DNA from: Paenibacillus wynnii
GTDB taxonomy: Bacteria > Bacillota > Bacilli > Paenibacillales > Paenibacillaceae
Reading direction: 5' to 3'
Assembly (NCBI RefSeq): GCF_030812855.1
Contig: NZ_JAUSTK010000003.1
Coordinates: forward strand, 62,001-126,000
DNA: 64,000 nucleotides
Shown: piece by piece, positions 55,232-63,905 of the stretch
Layout: each line of letters starts with the position of its first letter
How positions within the stretch are numbered: the first letter of the stretch is position 1
Position numbers and translations under genes: made by a program
Notes under the pieces: generated by a model
What the model saw: the letters and a program-made list of their open reading frames with translations, nothing else
What the model was told of the DNA's origin: nothing
The model's database searches: none

Positions 55232-56371
55232 GTGGTGCTATCCCGTTGTTCTCTAAGTCGCATGATTGCGGCCATATTTGTAGCGTTATGCTGCATAACA
55301 CTGCTGCCTCATGGTGCAGTTATTCTAGCTTCTAATCCCGGCGATTCTGTTCCCCCTACTCTTTCTCTCGATATGCCGGATAATGAAGAAACTCGCGATC
55401 TCCTTCAAAAAACATTGTCCGTGTCTGAAATAGACCGGGAAATTATCCGTATTAGCGCAGACCAAATCTCTTTGGAGAAAAAGGTAGCCCTTTTGAATAA
55501 ACAAGCTACTGAAAAGAAAACTGCGATTGCCACCCAAGAGGAACGTGCAGGCGCTATCGTGCGTTCTTATTATACAGGGGACAGAGACGGGCTACTGGCG
55601 GCCTTTCTATCGGCTAAGAGCTTAAGTAAATTTTTTATGCTATTTGATTATTATGAACTGACTATTGGACGGGACCATGAGATTTTGGAGCAATATGAAG
55701 ATCAATTTAAGGATTTGCAGTCAACGATTCAATCGGCAGAACGAAGTTCCAGGGAATTAACGGAGCTCAAGTACAGCTTGGAAGAACAGAAGATTAGAGT
55801 AGAAACTCTTAACAAGGAGATTGAAAGCGGGTTAGGAGCGAGTACAGATCCCATAAAAATGAGCGCATTACTAGAGGAGTTTACGCAATATTGGGAAAAT
55901 ATCGGGCTTCATGAAGTCAAAACCTATTTCAAGGCATTGTCGGCAGCGATGAAGAATCTACCACAATTTGTCCAAAACCGCGAAGGAGTGCTGGAGAGGC
56001 GAGGAATGACTTATAACCTGAAACTGAAGGAAGAAGACTTAAATGAGTTCTTACACTCCCAAAATAAGCTTTTTGAGGATTTCGCGTTTCACTTCGATGA
56101 AGGTGCCGTAACCGCTGCCGGAAAAAGCGGCAATTTATCGCTCCAATTAAAAGGGCATTATACTCTATTGGCACCGCCCGAAAGCGGTCTGATGTTTCAT
56201 GTCGATGATATTATATTTAATGGTCTGAAGCTTCCGGATACGACACGAAAATCACTGGAAGAGGAGTTTGATCTCGGTTTTTATCCGGAAAAGGTGATTT
56301 CCTTCCTTCATGCTACCGAAGTGGAAAGCAAGAAAGGCGTTCTTCATGTCACACTCACTTTAAAATTCTAA
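55232..56371 (+). CDS. Secreted coiled-coil protein with a possible lipid-binding-type C-terminal domain
   Basis: I do not recognise this 379-residue protein as a named family. It has a signal peptide (residues about 10-34, MIAAIFVALCCITLLPHG then AVILA). Coiled coil covers about residues 60-205 (EIDREIIRISADQISLEKKV, then YYTGDRDGLLAAFLSAKSLS), in the style of the PcsB/CwlO N-terminal coil. The last 140 residues begin LERRGMTYNLKLKEEDLNEF and contain NLSLQLKGHYTLL, FHVDDIIFNGLKLPD and a final GVLHVTLTLKF, a pattern like YpmS (DUF2140) or LmeA-type lipid-binding folds. No peptidase motif is seen. The start is GTG 55232 or the next GTG at 55235. A possible sigma-E promoter precedes it. Confidence 0.8.
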   Translation: MVLSRCSLSRMIAAIFVALCCITLLPHGAVILASNPGDSVPPTLSLDMPDNEETRDLLQKTLSVSEIDREIIRISADQISLEKKVALLNKQATEKKTAIATQEERAGAIVRSYYTGDRDGLLAAFLSAKSLSKFFMLFDYYELTIGRDHEILEQYEDQFKDLQSTIQSAERSSRELTELKYSLEEQKIRVETLNKEIESGLGASTDPIKMSALLEEFTQYWENIGLHEVKTYFKALSAAMKNLPQFVQNREGVLERRGMTYNLKLKEEDLNEFLHSQNKLFEDFAFHFDEGAVTAAGKSGNLSLQLKGHYTLLAPPESGLMFHVDDIIFNGLKLPDTTRKSLEEEFDLGFYPEKVISFLHATEVESKKGVLHVTLTLKF

Positions 56372-56391
56372 TTCATGATCCCTGATACAGC

Positions 56392-57648
56392 TTAAGGTTC
56401 CTGAGCTTCGGGTTGAGGCGTGCTTATCGACTCCTTATAAGCGGTGGCATCAATCTTACTTGTGAGGAATGAGGTTACCGCTGCGGCCGCCTTCCCCCAG
56501 TTGCTCTCGTTTCTATGATCAGGGGTAGAATCCTCACTTAGAAGGATATAGGTCTCGAAAGGCAAGTTTATTGTACCGAGTCCTAATCGGTATAACTCAT
56601 CCAGTGCCGGTAAACGTCCGGTATACTCCGCCCATTCCAACTGAGCAGATCTTGAAGTGATATATGATAACCAACTGACGGCTTCCTCGGGGTAAAGGGT
56701 TTGTGCCGAAAGTGCAAAACAACGGCTAGAGATCGCGCCAAGACCTCTGCTGTTGCTTTTAGTCAGCGGTGCTTCTGCTGTTAATGTTGAATTTCCATGA
56801 AGTTGCCACTCCGATAATGGCATAATGGCAATGGCTATACTGCCGTCCTGAAGCATATCCCATACTTTTGTATTATACTGGCTGGTTAAATAGAAATAGC
56901 TCCGTGCATTTTGAGTCCATTCTATTGGAGCCGAATCCTCGGAGAGCAAATCACTGCCCATACTCTCCAATAAGGCCGAATACCCGTAAGGATTGCGGGT
57001 ATCCATTGATAATAAACTGGCCCCTTTTACTTTACGGACATTCTGCAGCAGAATGTTCCATTCCTCCAAACTCCTCGGTAGCTTATCCATTCCAAACTCA
57101 CCAAGTCTTTGTGGATCATATACAAGAACGTAGGGATCAATATCAAGAGGTACTCCCCAGTCATAGCCGTTCCATTGATACAACGGAATTAATGAGGTAA
57201 GGGGTGTGCTCCCCGGGGCGCTCTGATATACATCAACAGGAAGTAAGAATCCTTGAGTTGCCAAATCCAAAATGTTCCTGCCCTCAGTCATGATAATATC
57301 CGGGCTGTCTCCAATAGTTAAATCACTGAGCAGCGTCTGCTCCGCCTGTTCAGCAGCTACATTCTTCAGGTCAACCGCGACACCGCTGGACAACGCGTAT
57401 CGTTCACTAATCAGCTCCAGTTCACGAAATTCTTCCTCACTCAGGGATACGGTAATATGAAGCCTCCCCAAATCCCCCTCTTCTCCGGAAGAAGGTTGTG
57501 TGGACTGATCTTGAGGTTTACTTTTAGGATGATATCCTTCATTGGTATTCAGTTCCAGGCTGGGAGAGAGACTAGTCAATGAAAGCAGTAATATTGCAAA
57601 TAATAGCCAATAATTTTTACGCTTCAGTACCTTCCCCTCCCTCTTCAC
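56392..57648 (-). CDS. Orphan family 1 extracellular solute-binding protein without lipobox
   Basis: A roughly 418-residue protein resembling sugar-type (family 1) ABC solute-binding proteins: SPDIIMTEGRNILDLATQGF, YQWNGYDWGVPLDIDPYVLV, SLEEWNILLQNVRKVKGAS, IAIAIMPLSEWQ and EEAVSWLSYITSRSAQLEWA. The N-terminus has a hydrophobic segment (LLFAILLLSLTSLSPSLEL) but no lipobox cysteine, so it is either released or held by an uncleaved anchor. No permease or ATPase gene is adjacent. The start is uncertain: GTG 57648 and TTG 57651 have almost no ribosome site, whereas GGAGG lies eight bases before a CTG at 57627. It converges with the coiled-coil gene, leaving 20 bases between stops. Confidence 0.8.
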   Translation of the reverse strand: MKREGKVLKRKNYWLLFAILLLSLTSLSPSLELNTNEGYHPKSKPQDQSTQPSSGEEGDLGRLHITVSLSEEEFRELELISERYALSSGVAVDLKNVAAEQAEQTLLSDLTIGDSPDIIMTEGRNILDLATQGFLLPVDVYQSAPGSTPLTSLIPLYQWNGYDWGVPLDIDPYVLVYDPQRLGEFGMDKLPRSLEEWNILLQNVRKVKGASLLSMDTRNPYGYSALLESMGSDLLSEDSAPIEWTQNARSYFYLTSQYNTKVWDMLQDGSIAIAIMPLSEWQLHGNSTLTAEAPLTKSNSRGLGAISSRCFALSAQTLYPEEAVSWLSYITSRSAQLEWAEYTGRLPALDELYRLGLGTINLPFETYILLSEDSTPDHRNESNWGKAAAAVTSFLTSKIDATAYKESISTPQPEAQEP

Positions 57649-57740
57649 CAAAGTTATCTACCTATTCTACCAATCTTTCCTCTATTTGTCTGCACCCATT
57701 GAAAACGCTGTTTTTCTAAAATATAGTCAATTAAAATATA

Positions 57741-57777
57741 AGCAGCAAGCCTCCAATGAAATGGGGACTTGCTGCTT
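57741..57777 (-). terminator. Terminator after phoH
   Basis: AGCAGCAAG and CTTGCTGCT arms with inner CC-CCA/TGG-G pairing (57741-57777) form a long stem with AT-rich flanks on both sides. Confidence 0.75.
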
Positions 57778-57808
57778 TTGTAATATATAATGCTATTAAA
57801 ATGATCTC

Positions 57809-59140
57809 CTATAACAGATCTGCGGCCAATTGAGCCAGGTGCGAACGCTCGCCTTTCTCCAGCGTGATATGTCCACTAATACCTTGCTGTTTGAACTTCT
57901 CAACAATGTAACTTAGCCCGTTGCTGGCTGCATCCAGATAAGGATGGTCAATTTGCTCCGGATCACCCATAAGGATTACTTTACTGCCTTCTCCTGCTCT
58001 GGAGACGATAGTTTTCACCTCGTGGCGCGATAGATTTTGCGCTTCGTCAATAATTATGAACTGCGCCGGTATCGAACGGCCACGAATATAAGTAAGCGCC
58101 TCTACCTGAATACTGCCTAAACCCATTAATATTTTATCGATATCACCGGCTTTTTTGGTGTCGAATAAAAATTCAAGATTATCGTAGATCGGCTGCATCC
58201 AAGGCCGGAGTTTCTCATCTTTCTCCCCTGGCAGATAACCGATATCCTTACCCATCGGCACTACCGGCCGGGCAATAAGCAGTTTCTTATATTTATGTGC
58301 ATCCTCCACCTTGAACAAGCCGGCGGCCAAAGCAAGTAGAGTTTTACCTGTTCCAGCCTTGCCAGTGATAGTCACCAGCGGGATATCATCATTGAGTAGC
58401 AGCTCCAGAGCCATCCGTTGCTGGGCGTTGCGGGCACTAATTCCCCATACAGCATCGTTCCCCAAGAATAGTGGCTCCAAGCGGGAGGCGTCACTGTTCA
58501 CTTTGAGAAGAGCTGATTTTGTACTGCCTATTTCATCTTTTAGAATAATAAATTCATGAGGATACAGGGAGTACGACAATCCCAACTGTTTGACAGTTAA
58601 GGAGCGGTTGCTATAGTATTCATCAATTAATGAAGGATGAACCATAAGCGTCTGATAGCCTGCATACAGCTCATTCAGATCCCCTGTCCGGTCAGACAGG
58701 AAATCCTCCGGGGTAATGCCAAGAACATCCGCCTTAATCCGGACCAGTACATCTTTACTTACAAGCACCACAGGGCGCGGATCAGGTTTTTCTTTCTCCT
58801 CATTCAGATAATTAAGAGCTACAGCTAAAATCCGGTTATCGTTAGACACCTCACCGAACATTTCCTGTACCTTTAAAAAACTGCGATGGTTGAGTTCTAC
58901 CTTCAGCTTTCCTCCGTGTTCAAGTTCAACCCCACTATGCAGGTGGCCCTTTTCACGGAGACCATCAAGCAGACGCGACACAGTACGGGCGTTGCGACCA
59001 ATTTCATCAGCATTACGTTTCTTGGAGTCGATTTCTTCCAGCACAATCGCAGGAATGATTACCTCGTTCTCCTTGAAAGCAAAAATTGAATTGGGGTCGT
59101 GCAGAAGCACGTTGGTGTCTAGAACAAAGATTTTTTTCAT
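57809..59140 (-). CDS. ylaK: PIN-PhoH ATPase (PhoH2, YlaK)
   Basis: A 443-residue fusion of an N-terminal PIN nuclease domain and a C-terminal PhoH-type ATPase. The PIN part (residues about 1-140) begins MKKIFVLDTNVLLHDPNSIF and has the acidic residues in VLEEIDSKKR and SNDNRILAVAL. The PhoH part has Walker A ITGKAGTGKTLLALAAGLF near residue 260, Walker B FIIIDEAQNLSRHEVKTIVS and ILMGDPEQIDHPYLDAASNG. Such proteins act as RNA helicase/RNase pairs in some bacteria. ATG 59140 follows GGAGGGG; the extension to 59176 is unlikely. It is divergent from ylaJ. Confidence 0.95.
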   Translation of the reverse strand: MKKIFVLDTNVLLHDPNSIFAFKENEVIIPAIVLEEIDSKKRNADEIGRNARTVSRLLDGLREKGHLHSGVELEHGGKLKVELNHRSFLKVQEMFGEVSNDNRILAVALNYLNEEKEKPDPRPVVLVSKDVLVRIKADVLGITPEDFLSDRTGDLNELYAGYQTLMVHPSLIDEYYSNRSLTVKQLGLSYSLYPHEFIILKDEIGSTKSALLKVNSDASRLEPLFLGNDAVWGISARNAQQRMALELLLNDDIPLVTITGKAGTGKTLLALAAGLFKVEDAHKYKKLLIARPVVPMGKDIGYLPGEKDEKLRPWMQPIYDNLEFLFDTKKAGDIDKILMGLGSIQVEALTYIRGRSIPAQFIIIDEAQNLSRHEVKTIVSRAGEGSKVILMGDPEQIDHPYLDAASNGLSYIVEKFKQQGISGHITLEKGERSHLAQLAADLL

Positions 59141-59244
59141 GTTATCCCCTCCACAGCGCCTGGTTTGATTGATCATACATAACTCTTTCCACCCTGGGCA
59201 AAGATAAATTCACTACTGATCTTGGCAGAAAGGAGTAAGCACAT

Positions 59245-59775
59245 ATGAGAAAACCAATGTGTCTATTGCTGGTACTGCTGCTGCTGACAAGCTGCGGTAT
59301 CGTTAATAAAGAGTCATCACCCTCTCCTCAGAATCAACAATCTGCAAATAACAACAACGGGGATAGTGATATTAGGCAGCTCACGAATGATGGTGCGACT
59401 CCAGCGAACGACAACAGCGATATTGCCACCAAAGATCATTTGGAACAACTGGCAATAAGAGTTCCGGGGGTTAACGGCGCTCATTGCGTCGTAATGGGAA
59501 ATACCGCCATAGTCGGGATCGATGTAGACGGCAATCTGCCGCGTTCCCGAGTCGGTACCATCAAATACTCGGTGGCTGAGGCGCTCCGGAAGGACCCCGC
59601 AGGCCTGAACGCACTTGTTACTTCTGATATGGATCTGTCGAACAGACTGGCCGAGCTGAGCCGCCATGTGGGCCAGGGACATCCTGTCTCGGGCTTCGCT
59701 GCTGAGATGGCTGATATTATCGGCCGGATTCTTCCCCAGCTCCCAGAGGATACCAAACCTCAAGGAGATCAATAA
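59245..59775 (+). CDS. ylaJ: YhcN/YlaJ family sporulation lipoprotein
   Basis: A 176-residue lipoprotein with a signal peptide and lipobox LLTSC (Cys 17), an Asn/Ser/Gln-rich linker to about residue 55, then the YhcN/YlaJ domain (HLEQLAIRVPGVNGAHCVVM, AIVGIDVDGNLPRSRVGTIK, SVAEALRKDPAGLNALVTSD). YhcN and YlaJ-type lipoproteins are found in spore membranes and contribute to germination or outgrowth. ATG 59245 follows GGAGT. Linkage with ylaK and ylaL supports the name. Confidence 0.92.
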   Translation: MRKPMCLLLVLLLLTSCGIVNKESSPSPQNQQSANNNNGDSDIRQLTNDGATPANDNSDIATKDHLEQLAIRVPGVNGAHCVVMGNTAIVGIDVDGNLPRSRVGTIKYSVAEALRKDPAGLNALVTSDMDLSNRLAELSRHVGQGHPVSGFAAEMADIIGRILPQLPEDTKPQGDQ

Positions 59776-59792
59776 ATCAATTTCTTTTGGTC

Positions 59793-59827
59793 AAAAAAAG
59801 CCCAGTGAGAACTCACTAGGCTTTTTT
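59793..59827. terminator. Bidirectional terminator between ylaJ and ylaL
   Basis: AAGCC and GGCTT with an inner AGTGAG/CTCACT stem, flanked by A and T runs, so it works for ylaJ on the plus strand and ylaL on the minus strand. The ylaL stop (59816-59818) lies inside the stem. Confidence 0.9.
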
Positions 59828-60268
59828 CATGGCAGCAAACACTTGACCATCGAGCTTGTCTGCCGCTCGCTGATCGTATACCTTAGCATATCGAGGAGCA
59901 GAGTCCAACTGCGCTCCATAAAAAAGTGCGTTACGCACCGCTTCAATTTCAACATCAAAACAGCACATCTTGAAAGGCACATCCATAAGCGGATCCTGTT
60001 TAACCATAGCATGCCCATTGATAGCATGCACTGTGCCTTCACCAAATACAGTAATAGTTACAAGCTGGTTAACTTTCATATTATTAACAAGTCTGGAGCG
60101 ATGATCAACTGCAAGACGAATAATGGATGGGCTCACCGCGTAAATCCACGAGATCGCAGTGGACGTAGGGCCTCCAGTTTCCGCATCAACCGTGTTCAAG
60201 AGGACAAAGGTTTCCGATTGGAGCATCGTCAAGAGCGATTCATTAAGTAAAGCAACGGATTCGGACAT
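59816..60268 (-). CDS. ylaL: Pyridoxamine 5'-phosphate oxidase family protein (YlaL)
   Basis: A 150-residue split-barrel flavin-binding-type protein with SETFVLLNTVDAETGGPTST, AISWIYAVSPSIIRLAVDHR and SRLVNNMKVNQLVTITVFGE, typical of the small PNPOx-like family; the substrate is unknown and true pyridoxamine oxidase activity is not implied. ATG 60268 follows GGGGGT by about nine bases; the frame opens to 60304 with no site. A promoter (TTGAAT, 18 bases, TATAAT) lies just upstream. Confidence 0.88.
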   Translation of the reverse strand: MSESVALLNESLLTMLQSETFVLLNTVDAETGGPTSTAISWIYAVSPSIIRLAVDHRSRLVNNMKVNQLVTITVFGEGTVHAINGHAMVKQDPLMDVPFKMCCFDVEIEAVRNALFYGAQLDSAPRYAKVYDQRAADKLDGQVFAAMKKA

Positions 60269-60316
60269 AGCAGCTGACCCCCTATGCGACATGAATGCAT
60301 TCAATTAATTAATTGT

Positions 60317-60346
60317 ATTATAACATAGGTTGAAACTTGCATTCAA
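60317..60346 (-). promoter_or_regulatory. Sigma-A promoter of ylaL
   Basis: TTGAAT at 60341-60346, an 18-base spacer and TATAAT at 60317-60322 on the minus strand. Confidence 0.78.
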
Positions 60347-60371
60347 TTTTATCAGAAATGCGCCCTATCAA

Positions 60372-61451
60372 TCATGGACTGTCTGAGGTTGCCGGGGATA
60401 TTTCAGTCAGTCGGTCCTGAAGACTTTGTTTGGCGGCATCAAGCTCTTCTTCGTTAATATATACATAGGGACTGCGCCATGTTCCAGTGACGGGCTTAAA
60501 CTCCACGTCATTCTTGGAGATTTTGTAATACTGGGCAATCATATCCTTAAACTGATCCCGCTCAATATCGGTCTTCATATTGTTATCGACAGCATCCAGA
60601 ACACGACCGATCTTCACTACACCGCCAATAGACTGCATTTTGTCAATCATGGAATGCAGAACCTCGCTTTGGCGCTTATTGCGTTCAAAATCATCTGATC
60701 CTTTGGTTTTAGGCTCACAATTGGATTTACGGTACCGGACATAGTCAAGCGCTTTATCACCATTCAGCTTTGCCGGCCCTTTTTTCAAATTGATATCCGT
60801 CCCGTCTACGCTATCCGTATAACACATGTCGTCACTGATGTTTACATTAACTCCTTTTAACGCATCTACCACTTCACGGAAGGCCTGGAAATCCAGAATG
60901 GTTACATAATCCACTTTAATGTCCAAATACTTGCCCATCATTGTCTTCATCTCATCTTCCGCCGAAAGACCGGAGGTTTTCTCTCTTTTCTTGAAGCGCG
61001 AATAGTAGGCATTAATTTTATCCTTCTTATATCCGTTCAGTTCTACATACGTATCACGCGGAAGTGAAACGATGGTAGCGGATTTGGTTACCGGATTAAG
61101 CGTAACAACCATAATGACATCTGTTAGGGAAGATGCGTGCTTAGGTCTGTTATCCGTACCCAAAAGAAGCATGGTTAGAGGTTTGACCTTGGCTGATTGC
61201 TCAGGAGCCACCGGCTTGTTAACACCGGTATCCAATACGCCTTGATCGAGCTTCATGTACAAGTAAGTAAAGTATCCGGCCACTGCTAGAACTGCAATAA
61301 TAAAGAATATGAGGATGGCTCTTCCCAGTCTGGCGAAGAAGCCTTTCTTTTTCTTTCCTTTAGACTTTTTAGGAACAGATTTTGGTAGCTGCTGCCTATT
61401 GTTTCTTTGTTGTCCATTCCTAGGTGGCAAGCTTGTATTGCGTGTACTCAT
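60372..61451 (-). CDS. LytR-CpsA-Psr family wall polymer ligase
   Basis: Membrane-anchored LCP phosphotransferase expected to attach teichoic-acid-like polymers to peptidoglycan. The 359-residue protein has a very basic cytoplasmic tail, one membrane segment (residues about 43-63, AILIFFIIAVLAVAGYFTYL) and the LCP domain (residues about 90-310) with LLLGTDNRPKHASSLTDVIM, SLPRDTYVELNGYKKDKINA, the YRKSN and DDFERNKRQSEVLHSM segments that bind the pyrophosphate head group. ATG 61451 has AAAGGA 11 bases upstream; ATG 61472 has no site. Gram-positives carry several paralogues; which one this is cannot be said. Confidence 0.93.
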   Translation of the reverse strand: MSTRNTSLPPRNGQQRNNRQQLPKSVPKKSKGKKKKGFFARLGRAILIFFIIAVLAVAGYFTYLYMKLDQGVLDTGVNKPVAPEQSAKVKPLTMLLLGTDNRPKHASSLTDVIMVVTLNPVTKSATIVSLPRDTYVELNGYKKDKINAYYSRFKKREKTSGLSAEDEMKTMMGKYLDIKVDYVTILDFQAFREVVDALKGVNVNISDDMCYTDSVDGTDINLKKGPAKLNGDKALDYVRYRKSNCEPKTKGSDDFERNKRQSEVLHSMIDKMQSIGGVVKIGRVLDAVDNNMKTDIERDQFKDMIAQYYKISKNDVEFKPVTGTWRSPYVYINEEELDAAKQSLQDRLTEISPATSDSP

Positions 61452-61498
61452 AATGGAATAAGTCCTTTTCATTTCATTTGGAATGTAAGAGCTGCGTA

Positions 61499-61795
61499 TT
61501 ATTGTCTTTTAGCTAATGCGGCGGCTTTTCTCTTCTGTCTGGCTTCCACAAAATAACGCACCCGCACAAGAAGCATCAGACCGACTGCGACTAATAGACA
61601 CTGGATTATCGGCAACTTATCATGCTGGAAAATCAGAAGCATGCCAGAGCCTACGGCCATCATAATATATAGCACAATTTCTTTGCCAATAGGCAGTTTT
61701 TGATTAACTCGAAATACGCGGTTATACACATAAGTAAGCAATACAAATATAACAATATAGGCAATAATCGGATGCGCAGCAAACCAGGCCTGCAT
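61499..61795 (-). CDS. ylaH: YlaH-like membrane protein
   Basis: A 98-residue protein with three hydrophobic segments (about residues 8-25, 38-55 and 62-80) and a very basic tail (VRYFVEARQKRKAAALAKRQ). The FVLLTYVYNRVFRVNQKLPI and GKEIVLYIMM blocks and the position downstream of typA match YlaH of B. subtilis, whose function is unknown. ATG 61795 follows AGGAG. An extended -10 (TGATATAAT) precedes it. Confidence 0.88.
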   Translation of the reverse strand: MQAWFAAHPIIAYIVIFVLLTYVYNRVFRVNQKLPIGKEIVLYIMMAVGSGMLLIFQHDKLPIIQCLLVAVGLMLLVRVRYFVEARQKRKAAALAKRQ

Positions 61796-61833
61796 AGCTC
61801 AGTCACTCCTTCTGTGTATATAATAATGATTAC

Positions 61834-61842
61834 ATTATATCA
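61834..61842 (-). promoter_or_regulatory. Extended -10 promoter of ylaH
   Basis: TGATATAAT (TGN plus TATAAT) on the minus strand, 39 bases before the ylaH start, with no clear -35. Confidence 0.55.
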
Positions 61843-61862
61843 TATAGACGTATTCCAATATT

Positions 61863-61899
61863 TAAAAAATCAGCCGCCGGAATAATTCCGGCGGCTGAT
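61863..61899 (-). terminator. Intrinsic terminator after typA
   Basis: A perfect inverted repeat, TCAGCCGCCGGAAT and ATTCCGGCGGCTGA, followed on the minus strand by six U, 18 bases after the typA stop. Confidence 0.95.
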
Positions 61900-61916
61900 T
61901 GTAGTTATACCTTGTA

Positions 61917-63761
61917 TTACGAGTTGGCTTGTGCCGCCGTTTTGCGTTGTTTTTCCACACGCTCACGTTCGCTCTTATTCAAAATCTTTTTGCGCAGACG
62001 AACGGTTTTAGGTGTGATTTCACAATACTCATCATCATTCAAATATTCCAACGCTTGTTCCAGAGAGAACATACGTGGCGTCTTCATTTTTACAGTCTCG
62101 TCCTTCGTAGCAGAACGCACGTTAGTAAGCTGCTTTTCTCTACAAATGTTAACGATAATGTCGTTATCACGGGTATGTTCACCCACAATCATACCTTCGT
62201 AGATATCTGTTCCTGGCTCCAGGAAGAGAATACCGCGGTCTTCAACACCCATCATTCCATAATGAGTTGTAGTTCCAGTTTCACTGGATACGAGAACGCC
62301 TTGATGACGTCCGCCAACTTGACCGCTAACCAATGGAGCATAACTGTCAAAGGCATGGTTCATAACGCCGTAACCGCGTGTCAATGTCAGGAAGTGTGTA
62401 TTGTAACCGATCAAACCACGTGCTGGAATCAGGAATTCCAGACGAACTTGACCCGTACCTGTATTTACCATGTTAACCATTTCAGCCTTGCGGCTTCCGA
62501 GGCTTTCCATAACTGCGCCCATGCTTTCATCTGGAACGTCGATCATCAAACGCTCAAGTGGCTCCATTCTGGCTCCGTCGATTTCCTTAACGATAACTTC
62601 AGGCTTAGATACTTGCATTTCATAACCTTCACGACGCATATTCTCAATCAGAATACCCAGGTGAAGCTCACCGCGTCCAGATACGATAAATGCATCCGGG
62701 CTGTCAGTTTCGTCTACACGCAAGCTGACATCAGTCTCAAGCTCTTTGAACAGACGTTCACGCAATTTACGCGAAGTTACCCATTTACCTTCTTTACCAG
62801 CGAAAGGACTGTTATTGACAAGGAACGTCATTTGCATGGTTGGCTCGTCAATCTTCAGAACTGGTAATGCTTCAGGATTTTGCGGATCGGCAATGGTTTC
62901 ACCAATGTTGATGTCCTTAATGCCGGCAATAGCAACGATATCACCTGCGCCTGCTTCTTCTGTTTCCACACGCTTCAAACCTTGGAAGCCGAACAGCTTC
63001 TCAATACGTGCTGTCTTGCTCTTACCGTCACGCATAATGACAGTAACGGATTGCCCTTGCTTGATTACACCACGGTTAACACGTCCAATAGCAATACGAC
63101 CCAAATACTCGTTATAATCCATCAGTGTTACAAGGAACTGAAGGGGTTCTTCGATTTTTTCAGTCGGAGCTGGAATATGCTCAGTAATGGTCTCATAAAG
63201 AGCAAGCATGGTTTCGTCTTGCTTGTCTGGGTCCATACTGGATGTACCATTGATGGCAGATGCGTATACAACTGGGAATTCCAACTGATCATCACTAGCT
63301 TCAAGCTCGATAAACAAATCTAGAACTTCATCAATAACTTCCTTCGGACGGGCAGCCGGACGGTCAATCTTGTTCACGACAACGATAGGTGTCAGATGCT
63401 GTTCAAGGGCTTTACGCAGAACGAACTTCGTTTGCGGCATGCAGCCTTCATAAGCATCAACAACCAATAGTACACCGTCAACCATTTTCATAATACGTTC
63501 TACCTCGCCACCAAAGTCAGCATGGCCTGGGGTATCTACAATGTTGATCAAGAACTCTTTATAGGTAATGGCTGTATTTTTAGCTAGGATGGTAATACCA
63601 CGCTCGCGCTCCAAATCGTTGGAGTCCATAGCGCGTTCCTGCATAGTTTCGTGCTGTTGGAAAATCCCCGATTGTTGCAGAAGCTGATCGACTAGTGTCG
63701 TTTTGCCGTGGTCAACGTGGGCAATGATCGCAATATTGCGAATATCTTTTCTTGAATGCAT
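61917..63761 (-). CDS. typA: Translational GTPase TypA/BipA
   Basis: Ribosome-binding GTPase of the EF-G family that aids 50S assembly and stress or cold growth. The 614-residue protein has the G1 motif [15 protein letters not shown] near residue 18, [26 protein letters not shown], then beta-barrel and EF-G-like domains and the TypA-specific C-terminal part ([33 protein letters not shown]). ATG 63761 is chosen because the family starts at about [12 protein letters not shown]; its AGAGG site is about 14 bases away, and the frame remains open to 63833 without a better site. Confidence 0.96.
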   Translation of the reverse strand: MHSRKDIRNIAIIAHVDHGKTTLVDQLLQQSGIFQQHETMQERAMDSNDLERERGITILAKNTAITYKEFLINIVDTPGHADFGGEVERIMKMVDGVLLVVDAYEGCMPQTKFVLRKALEQHLTPIVVVNKIDRPAARPKEVIDEVLDLFIELEASDDQLEFPVVYASAINGTSSMDPDKQDETMLALYETITEHIPAPTEKIEEPLQFLVTLMDYNEYLGRIAIGRVNRGVIKQGQSVTVIMRDGKSKTARIEKLFGFQGLKRVETEEAGAGDIVAIAGIKDINIGETIADPQNPEALPVLKIDEPTMQMTFLVNNSPFAGKEGKWVTSRKLRERLFKELETDVSLRVDETDSPDAFIVSGRGELHLGILIENMRREGYEMQVSKPEVIVKEIDGARMEPLERLMIDVPDESMGAVMESLGSRKAEMVNMVNTGTGQVRLEFLIPARGLIGYNTHFLTLTRGYGVMNHAFDSYAPLVSGQVGGRHQGVLVSSETGTTTHYGMMGVEDRGILFLEPGTDIYEGMIVGEHTRDNDIIVNICREKQLTNVRSATKDETVKMKTPRMFSLEQALEYLNDDEYCEITPKTVRLRKKILNKSERERVEKQRKTAAQANS

Positions 63762-63877
63762 GATTTGTATCCAAATCCTCTCATTTATCAAATTAAAAAT
63801 GTTAAAATTTATAACATGTTTAGGCAATCTCACAAAAGAAGCGCCTGGCGGAAAGCCGACGCTTCAATATCCTTAAT

Positions 63878-63905
63878 ATTATAGTGAAAGCACCATGAAA
63901 AGCAA
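63878..63905 (-). promoter_or_regulatory. Sigma-A promoter of typA
   Basis: TTGCTT at 63900-63905, a 16-base spacer and a perfect TATAAT at 63878-63883 on the minus strand. A GAAGCG/CGCTTC pairing follows in the leader around 63838-63865, unexplained. Confidence 0.72.

Noticed and set aside
59666-60250. 194-residue plus-strand frame running from ylaJ through the terminator into ylaL
   Set aside because: It crosses a bidirectional terminator and overlaps two well-supported genes in wrong frames.
61929-62867. 312-residue open frame on the plus strand
   Set aside because: It lies wholly antisense to typA, has odd composition rich in His, Cys and Phe, and has no ribosome site.
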